Positions 20,189 through 32,109 of a DNA stretch of 64,000 nucleotides are shown in pieces. Both the position numbers and the translations under genes were made by a program. The stretch comes from Neomelitea salexigens DSM 19753. GTDB taxonomy: Bacteria > Pseudomonadota > Gammaproteobacteria > Pseudomonadales > Spongiibacteraceae. The notes under the pieces are model-generated. The model searched no databases, had not been told where the DNA came from, and saw nothing but the letters and a program-made list of their open reading frames with translations. How positions within the stretch are numbered: the first letter of the stretch is position 1; the number at the start of each line of letters is the position of its first letter. The DNA lies in contig NZ_AULP01000001.1 in NCBI RefSeq assembly GCF_000422345.1, positions 372,001-436,000 of the forward strand. The letters are read 5' to 3'.

Positions 20189-21292
20189 TCAGCAGCAAAG
20201 CGCATCGAAATGACGCTGATACTGTGCTGCGATACACGGCCAATATAGGCCGGAAATATCGGGCGTCTGTAGCGCCCCGCAGCGTTTTTCGGCCAGCAGT
20301 GCGACCAGCGCTTCGCAGGCCGACTCTGCCTCGACAGCGGGCGCATCCAAGGCGCTGTCGTATAAATACGGCGCGTCAAACCACTGCGGGTAACACAAGC
20401 GCGCTGGCAACAATGGCCGGCACCCCGCGGCAACAGCCTCCATCACCGCCAACCCCTGAAAGTCGTGCAGCGCCGTCGACAGCACCACATCACTGGCGGC
20501 CAAGAGTTTTTCGTACTGATCACGGCTTTCCACGTAGCCAAAATGTTCGCAGACCAGGGACTGACTGCGGGTAAGCAAGCGTTCAATGTCACTGAAAGCC
20601 TTGGGGCGTTTGCGAAACTGTTGGCCAATGATGTGTATGTCGAGAGGCAAGGCGGCGCGCTCGCAAGCCTGCAATACCAAGAGCAATTGCTCTGGGCCTT
20701 TATCGTATTCCCAGCGGTGATTCCACAACACCGACAAGCGCTCGCTCGGCAAGCGCGGCGCTGCTGGTGCTGGCGGTGCAATACCGACTGGCAGCACCTC
20801 GCTTTCGTTAAGCCGGGTCATCACCTCGCTGCGCGGGCTGAAGTCGGGCAACTTAGCCAGTAGCCTATCGGCGCCCTCGATAAACGTTTGGCGGTTGTAG
20901 TCACTATTGAACAGCACCTTGTCTGCCGCCAGGGCGGTGTACAAATTTAGTATCTGAGGTTCAACGCCCTGTCGCTGCTGCGCGCTCACGGGGTAGGCGA
21001 ACTGGTTCTCGTGGAAATACACCAGCGTCGGTAAGCGGCAAAGCGACGGGCATAACCCTCGCAGAGCGGATAAATCGGTCATCGATGTGGCGACCAGTAA
21101 ATCGTAGTCGGCATTTAGTTGTTCACTTTGCAGCATTGCCCAACTCAGGCTATTACCGCGTAATCGCCAACTAAAATGGCGTGGCGGCAGCGTAAGCACC
21201 GTCCACTGATGCGTCGGCATCGCCGCCACCAGACCGTCAGCCCAGGCTTTGTGGCTATTCGCGTGGTAGGCCGACAATAGCAAGATGCGCAC
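20189..21292 (-). CDS. DUF3524 glycosyltransferase, GTDC1/QTMAN-like
   Basis: Cytosolic glycosyltransferase of 367 residues, without signal peptide or membrane span. The N-terminal half (about 1-165) is DUF3524: SAYHANSHKAWADGL, WTVLTLPPRHFSWRLRG, ATSMTDLSALRGLCP and VYFHENQFAYPV. These follow the same path as human GTDC1, the tRNA-queuosine alpha-mannosyltransferase. The C-terminal half is GT-B/GT4-like with LWNHRWEYDKGPE, HIIGQQF and VLSTALHDFQGLAVMEAVAAGC, the nucleotide-sugar site. Queuosine genes queA and tgt are in this window, about 9 kb away. Mannosylation of queuosine here is an inference by homology; another acceptor is possible. Confidence 0.82.
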   Translation of the reverse strand: MRILLLSAYHANSHKAWADGLVAAMPTHQWTVLTLPPRHFSWRLRGNSLSWAMLQSEQLNADYDLLVATSMTDLSALRGLCPSLCRLPTLVYFHENQFAYPVSAQQRQGVEPQILNLYTALAADKVLFNSDYNRQTFIEGADRLLAKLPDFSPRSEVMTRLNESEVLPVGIAPPAPAAPRLPSERLSVLWNHRWEYDKGPEQLLLVLQACERAALPLDIHIIGQQFRKRPKAFSDIERLLTRSQSLVCEHFGYVESRDQYEKLLAASDVVLSTALHDFQGLAVMEAVAAGCRPLLPARLCYPQWFDAPYLYDSALDAPAVEAESACEALVALLAEKRCGALQTPDISGLYWPCIAAQYQRHFDALCC

Positions 21293-21424
21293 AGTTTCCC
21301 CTCACATTACAGAAGCGTCGGAAGTATACGCACTCGTTGACCCGACTACAGTGCTGCACTACCCTTCTTTCCCCACTATCTGGCCCCGTGCCACGTTCAT
21401 TCACAACAATAGGCAAGCACTGAC

Positions 21425-22216
21425 ATGAGCCAATTTGACACCCTGCGCTTCGAACTTGAAAACGGCATCGCTCGCATTTCGCTAAACCGCCCCGACGCGG
21501 CACACAGCCTAAATCTACAAATGGCTCAGGAACTGGCGCAAGCGGCCATTTTATGTGACAGCAATTCCGATGTACGCGCGGTCGTGCTCACTGCTGATGG
21601 CAAAATGTTTTGTGCCGGCGGCGATGTACAAAGCTTTCATCAGGCGGGCGATGAGGCACCGCAACTGATTAAAGAAATCACCGCCAACCTGCACGCGGCC
21701 AACTCGCGCTTTGCCCGTATGCGCGCGCCGCTGATTGTCGCGGTAAATGGCACTGCCGCTGGCGCTGGATTTAGCCTGGCGATGTCTGGCGATATTGTGC
21801 TGGCTTCCGAAAAGGCGAAGTTCACTATGGCCTACACCGGCATCGCAGTCAGCCCAGATGGCGGCTCGACCACCTGGCTGCCGCGCTTGGTCGGCCTGCG
21901 CCGCGCGCAGGAATTGATTTACACCAACCGCGTTCTCAGTGCTGCCGAGGCACTGGACTGGGGACTGCTCACCAAGGTGTTTGCCGACGAGGACCTCGCT
22001 ACGGAAACTTATAAGATTGCCGCGCAACTCGCAGCGGGCCCTACCGAAGCCTATGCGCGCGCACGGGCACTGCTGCTGAGCAGCTACGAAAACGGACTGG
22101 AATGCCAGCTCGAACAGGAGAGCCGTGGAATTTCACACTGCGTGGGCAGCGCGGATGGTCAAGAGGGCTTGGCCGCGTTTGTAGAGCGCCGCAAGCCCAG
22201 CTTCAAGGGCGAGTAA
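21425..22216 (+). CDS. Enoyl-CoA hydratase/isomerase family protein
   Basis: Crotonase-fold protein of 263 residues. The first oxyanion-hole strand is FCAGGDVQSFHQAG near 60-73 and the second is NGTAAGAGFSLAMSGD near 103-118. The usual acidic residues of classical hydratases are not both evident: the active-site region reads SPDGGSTTWLPRLVG, which is more like isomerases of the PaaG/Dci type. The reaction on its acyl-CoA is therefore open. It is monocistronic, between the glycosyltransferase (divergent, 132 bases) and apeB (convergent, 34 bases). Confidence 0.87.
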   Translation: MSQFDTLRFELENGIARISLNRPDAAHSLNLQMAQELAQAAILCDSNSDVRAVVLTADGKMFCAGGDVQSFHQAGDEAPQLIKEITANLHAANSRFARMRAPLIVAVNGTAAGAGFSLAMSGDIVLASEKAKFTMAYTGIAVSPDGGSTTWLPRLVGLRRAQELIYTNRVLSAAEALDWGLLTKVFADEDLATETYKIAAQLAAGPTEAYARARALLLSSYENGLECQLEQESRGISHCVGSADGQEGLAAFVERRKPSFKGE

Positions 22217-22250
22217 CACTATTGCGCCACGGGGTGTTCTGCGCGCAGCA

Positions 22251-23531
22251 CTATTGCCGCGCGTAGAACGCTGCCAGTACCTGACTTAATCCAACCGCAT
22301 CATCGGCGCCGGCAAGCTCACGTATTGAGTGCATAGCAAAGGTCGGCACACCGATATCCAACGTTGCCACACCCAGTGTAGACGATGTAATCGGCCCGAT
22401 CGTGCTTCCACAAGCCATGTCGCTGCGCACCACAAAACTCTGCACCGGCTGCTGACACTGCTGGCAAAGATGCCGAAAGGCCGCGCTGGTTTCACTGTTG
22501 GTGGCATAGCGCTGATTGACGTTAATTTTTATTACGGCACCACGGTTCAGCAGCGGCCCATGATTCGCGTCGTGGCGGTCGCTGAAGTTGGGGTGAACCC
22601 CGTGCGCATTGTCTGCCGAGATCATTAGAGAGTGAGCAATGGCCCGCTGCCAGCGACTCTCATCCCCGGCAATACGGCGCAATACCGACTCCAACATGGG
22701 CCCCTGAGCACCACTGCTCGACATACTGCCAACTTCCTCATGGTCGTTGCTGACAAACACACTGTGTTGATCGGAGGGCGCCGCTAGCAGCGCTTGCAAG
22801 CCGATAAAACAGGACAGCAGATTGTCCAGACGCGCACTGGCAATAAACTCCTGCTCAAGCCCGACCAGGGCAGCGCCCTGCACGTCATAAAAGCTCAATT
22901 CGTAGTCCAAAACCGTGTCGACATCATTACCGCCCTGCTCAATCAGCAACTGTTTGAGTAAGGCGTTGAAGTCGGGGGCTTTGTCAGGCTGACTGATCAA
23001 TACCGGCAGGTCGGTCTGGGCATTGATACTACGGTTACTGTTGGCCTCTCGGTCCAAATGAATCGCCAAGCTGGGAATACAACCAATCGCTCGCTCAGTA
23101 TTAATCAGGCGATTACGCAACTCGCCATTCTGACTGCGGTAGCTAATGCGGCCTGCCAGACCGAGATCACGATCAAACCAGGGGTTGAGCAGCGCGCCGC
23201 CGTACACATCCACACCGAGCTGAAAATACCCCTTCTTGTGCAGTACCGGGTTGGGCTTCACCTTCAAGCAAGGGCTGTCAGTGTGAGCACCGACCATCTT
23301 CCAGCCCTGCTGGGCGACATCGCCCTGGCCCACTCGAAACGCCACAATTGAAGCGCCGTTGCGCAGGGTATAGTAGCCCTTGCCCGCTTCAAGCGACCAA
23401 TCATCACGCTCATCCAGCGCGATAAAACCCGCGGCGTCCAGCGCTGCAGCCATATTACTCGCCGCGTGAAACGGCGTCGGGCTGGCATCTAAAAATGTCA
23501 TCAACTGCTGGTTAAACGTTTGCTTATCCAT
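22251..23531 (-). CDS. apeB: M18 family aminopeptidase
   Basis: Dinuclear zinc aminopeptidase of the aspartyl aminopeptidase (M18) family, cytosolic and dodecameric in homologues, preferring acidic or neutral N-terminal residues. The 426 residues contain [13 protein letters not shown] near 77-89 (first zinc histidine and aspartate), [20 protein letters not shown] near 245-264 (catalytic Glu and bridging ligands), [13 protein letters not shown], and [13 protein letters not shown] near the end. ATG 23531 is chosen to fit homologues; a GTG five codons upstream (23546) is possible, with the preceding gene ending at 23550. It follows the dehydrogenase gene closely, so they likely share a transcript. 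Confidence 0.93.
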   Translation of the reverse strand: MDKQTFNQQLMTFLDASPTPFHAASNMAAALDAAGFIALDERDDWSLEAGKGYYTLRNGASIVAFRVGQGDVAQQGWKMVGAHTDSPCLKVKPNPVLHKKGYFQLGVDVYGGALLNPWFDRDLGLAGRISYRSQNGELRNRLINTERAIGCIPSLAIHLDREANSNRSINAQTDLPVLISQPDKAPDFNALLKQLLIEQGGNDVDTVLDYELSFYDVQGAALVGLEQEFIASARLDNLLSCFIGLQALLAAPSDQHSVFVSNDHEEVGSMSSSGAQGPMLESVLRRIAGDESRWQRAIAHSLMISADNAHGVHPNFSDRHDANHGPLLNRGAVIKINVNQRYATNSETSAAFRHLCQQCQQPVQSFVVRSDMACGSTIGPITSSTLGVATLDIGVPTFAMHSIRELAGADDAVGLSQVLAAFYARQ

Positions 23532-23549
23532 ATTCAATCCGATCACTCA

Positions 23550-24458
23550 CTAACCTTTGTCTCTGGAAGAACGTGCGTGCTGCTGCGCGGCCTGCAGTGC
23601 TAACAGCAAACTTGATGTGTCTTTCCTACCGCCGCCCAGGCTTTGCACCTGCGCATAAAATTGGTCGACCAGGGCCGTCACTGGCAGGCTACTGCCCTGC
23701 CGACGCGCCTCGTCGAGTACATACGACAAATCCTTGCGCATCCAGTCCACGGCAAAGCCAAAGTCAAATTCGCCGGCGAGCATGGTTTCCGCTCGATTAT
23801 CCATCTGCCAGGACTGAGCGGCACCCGCGCTGATCACATCCACAACCGCCGACATATCCAAGCCCGCGCGCTGACCAAAGTTCATTCCTTCCGCCAAACC
23901 CTGCAGCAGGCCGGCAATGCAGATCTGGTTAACCATTTTCGCCAACTGACCACTGCCAACCTCGCCAAGAAGACGGTACCGCGCCGCATAGCACTGCAAT
24001 AACGGCTCAGCCTTGGCAAAAGCTGCTGACTCACCGCCCGCCATGATTGTGAGCTTGCCGGACTCCGCACCCGCTTGGCCACCCGATACAGGTGCATCGA
24101 TAAACTGCAGTCCAGCCGATGCAGCGGCCTGCGCCATCTCTCTTGCCAGCTCGGCAGAGGTCGTGGAATGATCGACCACAACACCGCCACGCGGCATATG
24201 GGCGAACACGCCTTGTTCGCCACACAGCACCTCACGCACATCAGCGTCGGCGCCCAAACAGATTGCGACGACGTCGCGATCTGCCACCGCGTCCGCGACG
24301 CTCGCGGCAACGCAGTCGGAATAGGTCGCTTGCCAGCGTTGGGCTTTTTCCACACTGCGGTTGTATACGCGCAGGTCTACCCCGGCCTTCGCGGCATGCC
24401 CTGCCATCGGAAAGCCCATCACACCCAAACCTAAAAATGCTGCCTTCATCACCGTCAT
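23550..24458 (-). CDS. 3-hydroxyisobutyrate dehydrogenase-family oxidoreductase
   Basis: NAD(P)-dependent beta-hydroxyacid dehydrogenase of 302 residues. The N-terminal Rossmann motif GLGVMGFPMAGHAAKAG is at about 11-27. The substrate motif DAPVSGGQAGAESGKL is near 122-137, and the catalytic lysine is in GQLAKMVNQ near 178. Homologues act on 3-hydroxyisobutyrate, tartronate semialdehyde or glyoxylate; this sequence does not decide. No valine-degradation or glyoxylate genes flank it. The start may be ATG 24458 or ATG 24449; AAGG lies close before the first. It precedes apeB by 3 bases to its GTG or 18 to its ATG. Confidence 0.88.
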   Translation of the reverse strand: MTVMKAAFLGLGVMGFPMAGHAAKAGVDLRVYNRSVEKAQRWQATYSDCVAASVADAVADRDVVAICLGADADVREVLCGEQGVFAHMPRGGVVVDHSTTSAELAREMAQAAASAGLQFIDAPVSGGQAGAESGKLTIMAGGESAAFAKAEPLLQCYAARYRLLGEVGSGQLAKMVNQICIAGLLQGLAEGMNFGQRAGLDMSAVVDVISAGAAQSWQMDNRAETMLAGEFDFGFAVDWMRKDLSYVLDEARRQGSSLPVTALVDQFYAQVQSLGGGRKDTSSLLLALQAAQQHARSSRDKG

Positions 24459-24492
24459 CCGCCTTGTTTCACCGCGTTGCTATGTTTCTCGA

Positions 24493-25293
24493 TCAGGCTA
24501 GCACGACAGCGTAGATAATTATCGCCAGTACCACTCGGTATATGGCAAAGGGCATCATGCCGACTCGCTCCACCCACTTCATAAATACGCTGATACAGGC
24601 GTAGGCCGTCACCGCCGAGACGGCCAGACCGATTGCCAGCAGTTGCCAGGCGACATCACTGCCATGCTGCAGCAATTCCAGTAACTTATAGCTACCCGCC
24701 GCCGCAATAATGGGCATGGACAACAAGAAGGAGAAGCGCGCGGCATCGCTGCGCCCCAACCCTAATAACAGTGCCGCGGTCATGGTGATCCCCGATCGCG
24801 AAGTACCCGGCACCAACGCCAGAGCCTGAGCAAAGCCAACCAGCAATGCGATGCGCAGGCCGATATCAGCAATACTGCGGCTGTGGCTGGAGTAGCGATC
24901 AACCAAGCCGAGAATCACGCCAAACACCAACGTCGTTGTTGCTAGCACCACCCCGCCGCGCAGGTGTTGCTCGATAATATCGTTAAAGATCAGCCCGGCA
25001 ACCACGGCGGGCAGTGTTGCCACAATCACCATCCATGCAAGCCGGCTGTCGGCGCTGTGTTGCCTTGCCACCACGCTTTGCGTCCAGGCAGTAAGCAGTG
25101 TGCTAACGTCTTTACGAAAATACGCCAGCACCGCTAACAGCGATCCCACATGCACGGCAACATCAAAAGCAAGGCCTTGATCTTCCCAGCCCAGCAAGGT
25201 TTGCGGCAGGACTAAATGCCCGGAACTGGAGATCGGCAAAAACTCCGTTAAGCCTTGAATTGCCGCTAATATCACCGCTTGCAGTGCATCCAT
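24493..25293 (-). CDS. uppP: Undecaprenyl-diphosphatase
   Basis: Inner-membrane enzyme that removes a phosphate from undecaprenyl pyrophosphate to recycle the lipid carrier for peptidoglycan and O-antigen; the family is also known as BacA, linked to bacitracin resistance. The 266 residues have about eight membrane spans and both catalytic regions: GLTEFLPISSSGHLVLP near 15-31 and LVPGTSRSGITMTAALLLG near 160-178. It is monocistronic by spacing (85 bases after tsaB, 34 before the dehydrogenase). The length matches the family. Confidence 0.96.
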   Translation of the reverse strand: MDALQAVILAAIQGLTEFLPISSSGHLVLPQTLLGWEDQGLAFDVAVHVGSLLAVLAYFRKDVSTLLTAWTQSVVARQHSADSRLAWMVIVATLPAVVAGLIFNDIIEQHLRGGVVLATTTLVFGVILGLVDRYSSHSRSIADIGLRIALLVGFAQALALVPGTSRSGITMTAALLLGLGRSDAARFSFLLSMPIIAAAGSYKLLELLQHGSDVAWQLLAIGLAVSAVTAYACISVFMKWVERVGMMPFAIYRVVLAIIIYAVVLA

Positions 25294-25378
25294 TACACGC
25301 TTTCCTATCTATCGAATTTGCTTGAGGCTGTTTATGCCAACACCAGCGCCTGATTCTCTATTGCTTATGACGCATTAA

Positions 25379-26053
25379 TTATTGCTTCTTCCATGCCACG
25401 CTTTCGCGTAAATAAACCGGCTGAGCCTGCTCTGCAGGCAACACCTTCCCTGCCAACACATCTGGCGTTGCCAGTTTTAGCGCGGCGGCGGCACTCGGCA
25501 GGATCGTTTGGTCAACAATGGCTGGCGCGGCATCGCCAAAGCGCCCGGCATAAGTCCAGCCATCGCCGACACCCGCGGCGGCCGCAGCCGTGTTGCCGAC
25601 TTGCTCAGGTGGCAGCAACTGATCGGCGTTTAGCGGCGCAACCACGCCATCGCGGTACTGATAGCGACCGAAATACACCTCGTCCATGCGTGCATCCAGC
25701 GCCGGCAGGATCACTGCGCCTTCAGCCACGCCCTCTCGCTCGGCGTAGAACTGCGCCATCGCCGCCAGGGTTGAAACCGGCACTACCGGCAATTCCGCCG
25801 CAAAGGCCAAGCCCTGCACCGTGGCAATGGCCACCCGCAAGCCCGTAAAAGAACCGGGGCCTGCCGTAAAAACCAGTGCATCCATCTGCGCGAGCGGCAG
25901 TGAATGCTCAGCTAACATCTCATCCACCATGGGCAGTAAAAATCGCGTGTGGGCGCGAGGCAGCATACGAAAATCTTCGTACACGTGCCCTTCATGCATC
26001 AGCGCAACAGAACACGCCGATGTTGAAGCATCGATGGCAAGCAGGGTTGTCAT
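25379..26053 (-). CDS. tsaB: tRNA threonylcarbamoyladenosine protein TsaB
   Basis: Non-catalytic ASKHA-fold partner of TsaD in making t6A37 on ANN-decoding tRNAs. The 224 residues begin MTTLLAIDASTSACSVAL and contain GPGSFTGLRVAIATVQGLAFA near 70-90, the family signature. The frame is open 15 codons upstream, but homologues begin at the chosen ATG 26053; no clear Shine-Dalgarno precedes either. It is divergent from mobA with 107 bases between the chosen starts. Confidence 0.93.
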   Translation of the reverse strand: MTTLLAIDASTSACSVALMHEGHVYEDFRMLPRAHTRFLLPMVDEMLAEHSLPLAQMDALVFTAGPGSFTGLRVAIATVQGLAFAAELPVVPVSTLAAMAQFYAEREGVAEGAVILPALDARMDEVYFGRYQYRDGVVAPLNADQLLPPEQVGNTAAAAAGVGDGWTYAGRFGDAAPAIVDQTILPSAAAALKLATPDVLAGKVLPAEQAQPVYLRESVAWKKQ

Positions 26054-26160
26054 AGGGAGAGTATCCGACAGCGCTAAAAAACGCTGGCATGATAGCACAG
26101 CACAGCCCTAACATAGGCAGCGAACACGCCGAACTCATGGATAAAACAGGGTTTTCCCCA

Positions 26161-26742
26161 ATGCCTGAAACCAATGCTGCCCAACCCTATAGCCTGTTAA
26201 TTCTGGCTGGCGGACAGGGCCGCCGAATGCAGGGCAAAGACAAGGGCCTGCTGGACTGGCAAGGCCGACCGCTCATCGCCCACATTGTCGATGCGCTTGC
26301 CGAGAATGCCGATGAAGTGTTGGTAAGCTGCAACCGCAATAGCGACCGCTACCGGGACTATGGACGCCCCCTGCCCGACACACTTCCCGACTTCCCCGGC
26401 CCCTTGGCAGGGATCCTGGCCGGGCTTGAGGGCGCGTCCCAAGCGCAAGTTTTGGTGGTGCCCTGCGACAACCCCTGCCCGCCCACCGACCTGTATCAGC
26501 GACTGAGTAAGCAAAGCACCAGCGCGATTCGTTTTGCCTTTGACGGAGAGCAGGACCAGGTGTTGTACGCACTTATTCCTGCGAACCTCCGCGCAAGCCT
26601 GTATGACTACTTACAACGCGGCCAGCGCAGCGTTAAAGGCTGGTTCGAACAATGCCATGCTGAAAAAGTGGATTTCTCCGATCAAGCCGAGCGCTTTAAG
26701 AATATGAACCGGCCAAGCGATGCAGGACGCAGCAATAGCTAG
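26161..26742 (+). CDS. mobA: Molybdenum cofactor guanylyltransferase
   Basis: Transfers GMP from GTP to molybdopterin to give the MGD cofactor used by DMSO-reductase-family enzymes. The 193-residue product has the nucleotidyltransferase signature LILAGGQGRRMQGKDKGLL near 13-31 and VVPCDNPCPP near 100, where the aspartate holds magnesium. Starts at 26089 and 26137 are also in frame; ATG 26161 places the motif as in homologues but has no strong ribosome-binding site. No other molybdenum gene is in the window. A terminator shared with katG follows. Confidence 0.92.
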   Translation: MPETNAAQPYSLLILAGGQGRRMQGKDKGLLDWQGRPLIAHIVDALAENADEVLVSCNRNSDRYRDYGRPLPDTLPDFPGPLAGILAGLEGASQAQVLVVPCDNPCPPTDLYQRLSKQSTSAIRFAFDGEQDQVLYALIPANLRASLYDYLQRGQRSVKGWFEQCHAEKVDFSDQAERFKNMNRPSDAGRSNS

Positions 26743-26771
26743 GCCGCACAAGCCGCAATAGTGTAGGCAAC

Positions 26772-26797
26772 AAAAAAGACGCGCCGGGGCGCGTCTT
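26772..26797 (-). terminator. Bidirectional terminator between mobA and katG
   Basis: GACGCGC and GCGCGTC arms form a GC-rich hairpin. On the minus strand it is followed by six T residues, as expected after katG. On the plus strand AAAAAA precedes it and TT follows, so it may also end mobA transcripts. Confidence 0.85.
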
Positions 26798-26827
26798 CAG
26801 GCCAAAGCCTGGGGCTAGCAGCGGTTA

Positions 26828-29316
<2,489 letters not shown>

Positions 29317-29393
29317 TGGTACGACCGAGTGGATTCGAACCACCGACCCCCACCATGTCAAGGTGGTGCTCTAACCAACTGAGCTACGGTCGT
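29317..29393 (-). tRNA. tRNA-Val (anticodon GAC)
   Basis: A 77-base tRNA with encoded CCA. The acceptor stem pairs ACGACCG with CGGTCGT. The anticodon stem CCACC/GGTGG holds loop TTGACAT, anticodon GAC, reading GUC and GUU. The D loop contains AGTTGGTTAGA and the T arm GGTTCGAATCC. It has its own promoter and terminator. Confidence 0.97.
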
Positions 29394-29410
29394 ATTGTTG
29401 AGAGCCGCGC

Positions 29411-29439
29411 ATTATAAGCAGGCAATTCGGGGAAGACAA
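29411..29439 (-). promoter_or_regulatory. Sigma-70 promoter of tRNA-Val
   Basis: On the minus strand TTGTCT (29434-29439), a 17-base spacer and a perfect TATAAT (29411-29416) lie 17 bases upstream of the tRNA. The discriminator is GCGCGG, the GC-rich type found at stringently controlled stable-RNA promoters. Confidence 0.85.
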
Positions 29440-29452
29440 GCCCGGTCGCCAA

Positions 29453-31480
<2,028 letters not shown>

Positions 31481-31622
31481 AACTCTCCTCGACACTGGAA
31501 TTGCTGGCAAAGCGGCCAGTTTACACCATTGTGAAGGCAGTACGCAGAAGCCCGTTAAAGCGATGGCTAAGCAGAGGAAAAGGCTAGAGAAAATGCTTTT
31601 ATAAATTTTCTTGGCCAAAAGC

Positions 31623-31651
31623 TTGACGCCCAAAAGAATGGCCTTTAATAT
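31623..31651 (+). promoter_or_regulatory. Sigma-70 promoter of tRNA-Asn
   Basis: TTGACG (31623-31628), a 17-base spacer and TAATAT (31646-31651) lie 28 bases before the tRNA. A GCGCGGCC discriminator follows, the same type as at the tRNA-Val promoter. Confidence 0.75.
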
Positions 31652-31679
31652 GCGCGGCCTCAGCTGTTGAGACAGCTAT

Positions 31680-31755
31680 TCCGCCTTAGCTCAGTTGGTA
31701 GAGCAAATGACTGTTAATCATTGGGTCGCTGGTTCGAGCCCAGCAGGCGGAGCCA
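31680..31755 (+). tRNA. tRNA-Asn (anticodon GTT)
   Basis: A 76-base tRNA with encoded CCA. The acceptor stem pairs TCCGCCT with AGGCGGA. The anticodon stem AATGA/TCATT holds loop CTGTTAA, anticodon GTT. This tRNA is a substrate of Tgt, so its G34 should become queuosine. An intrinsic terminator follows directly. Confidence 0.97.
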
Positions 31756-31763
31756 AACAGATG

Positions 31764-31796
31764 AAAGGGGTTGCACATATGTGCAACCCCTTTTTT
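31764..31796 (+). terminator. Rho-independent terminator after tRNA-Asn
   Basis: GGGGTTGCACA and TGTGCAACCCC form a near-perfect hairpin with a short AT loop, followed by six T residues, nine bases after the tRNA. Confidence 0.92.
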
Positions 31797-32109
31797 ATAT
31801 CTGCAGACCTCAGCCACCACAGTGAGATACTGAGCTCCATAGCAAGCAGAGCACGAACAATAGAACTGCCTCGCACTAGCTGCTATATCCAGTATTGACG
31901 CCATCACGCCCTCTCCCCTGACTACGCATTTCGCATCAAATTAGCATTCGCACCAAACCCATCACCTCTATAATCGGCTATGCTTGGCAAAAGCTGCCCT
32001 CTGCGCCCGATAATTGAATAGAGCTGTTAACACCCTCTGCCGGCGTAGCAAGATCAGCGTTTGCGTACTCGCCTTCAAAGCCCAGGCTCAAAATTCGAGG
32101 ACTACAGCG
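31797..32109. other. Intergenic region upstream of the cNMP/CBS/DUF294 gene
   Basis: 313 bases without a credible gene; open frames here have no coding character or homology that I recognise. It contains a perfect TATAAT at 31969-31974 with no clear -35, a possible promoter for the two-gene operon that follows, which would leave a leader of about 130 bases. Confidence 0.45.
31969..31974 (+). promoter_or_regulatory. Possible -10 element for the DUF294-exonuclease operon
   Basis: A perfect TATAAT on the coding strand. The expected -35 region (ATTCGC at 17 bases) is poor, so this is only a candidate. Confidence 0.35.
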
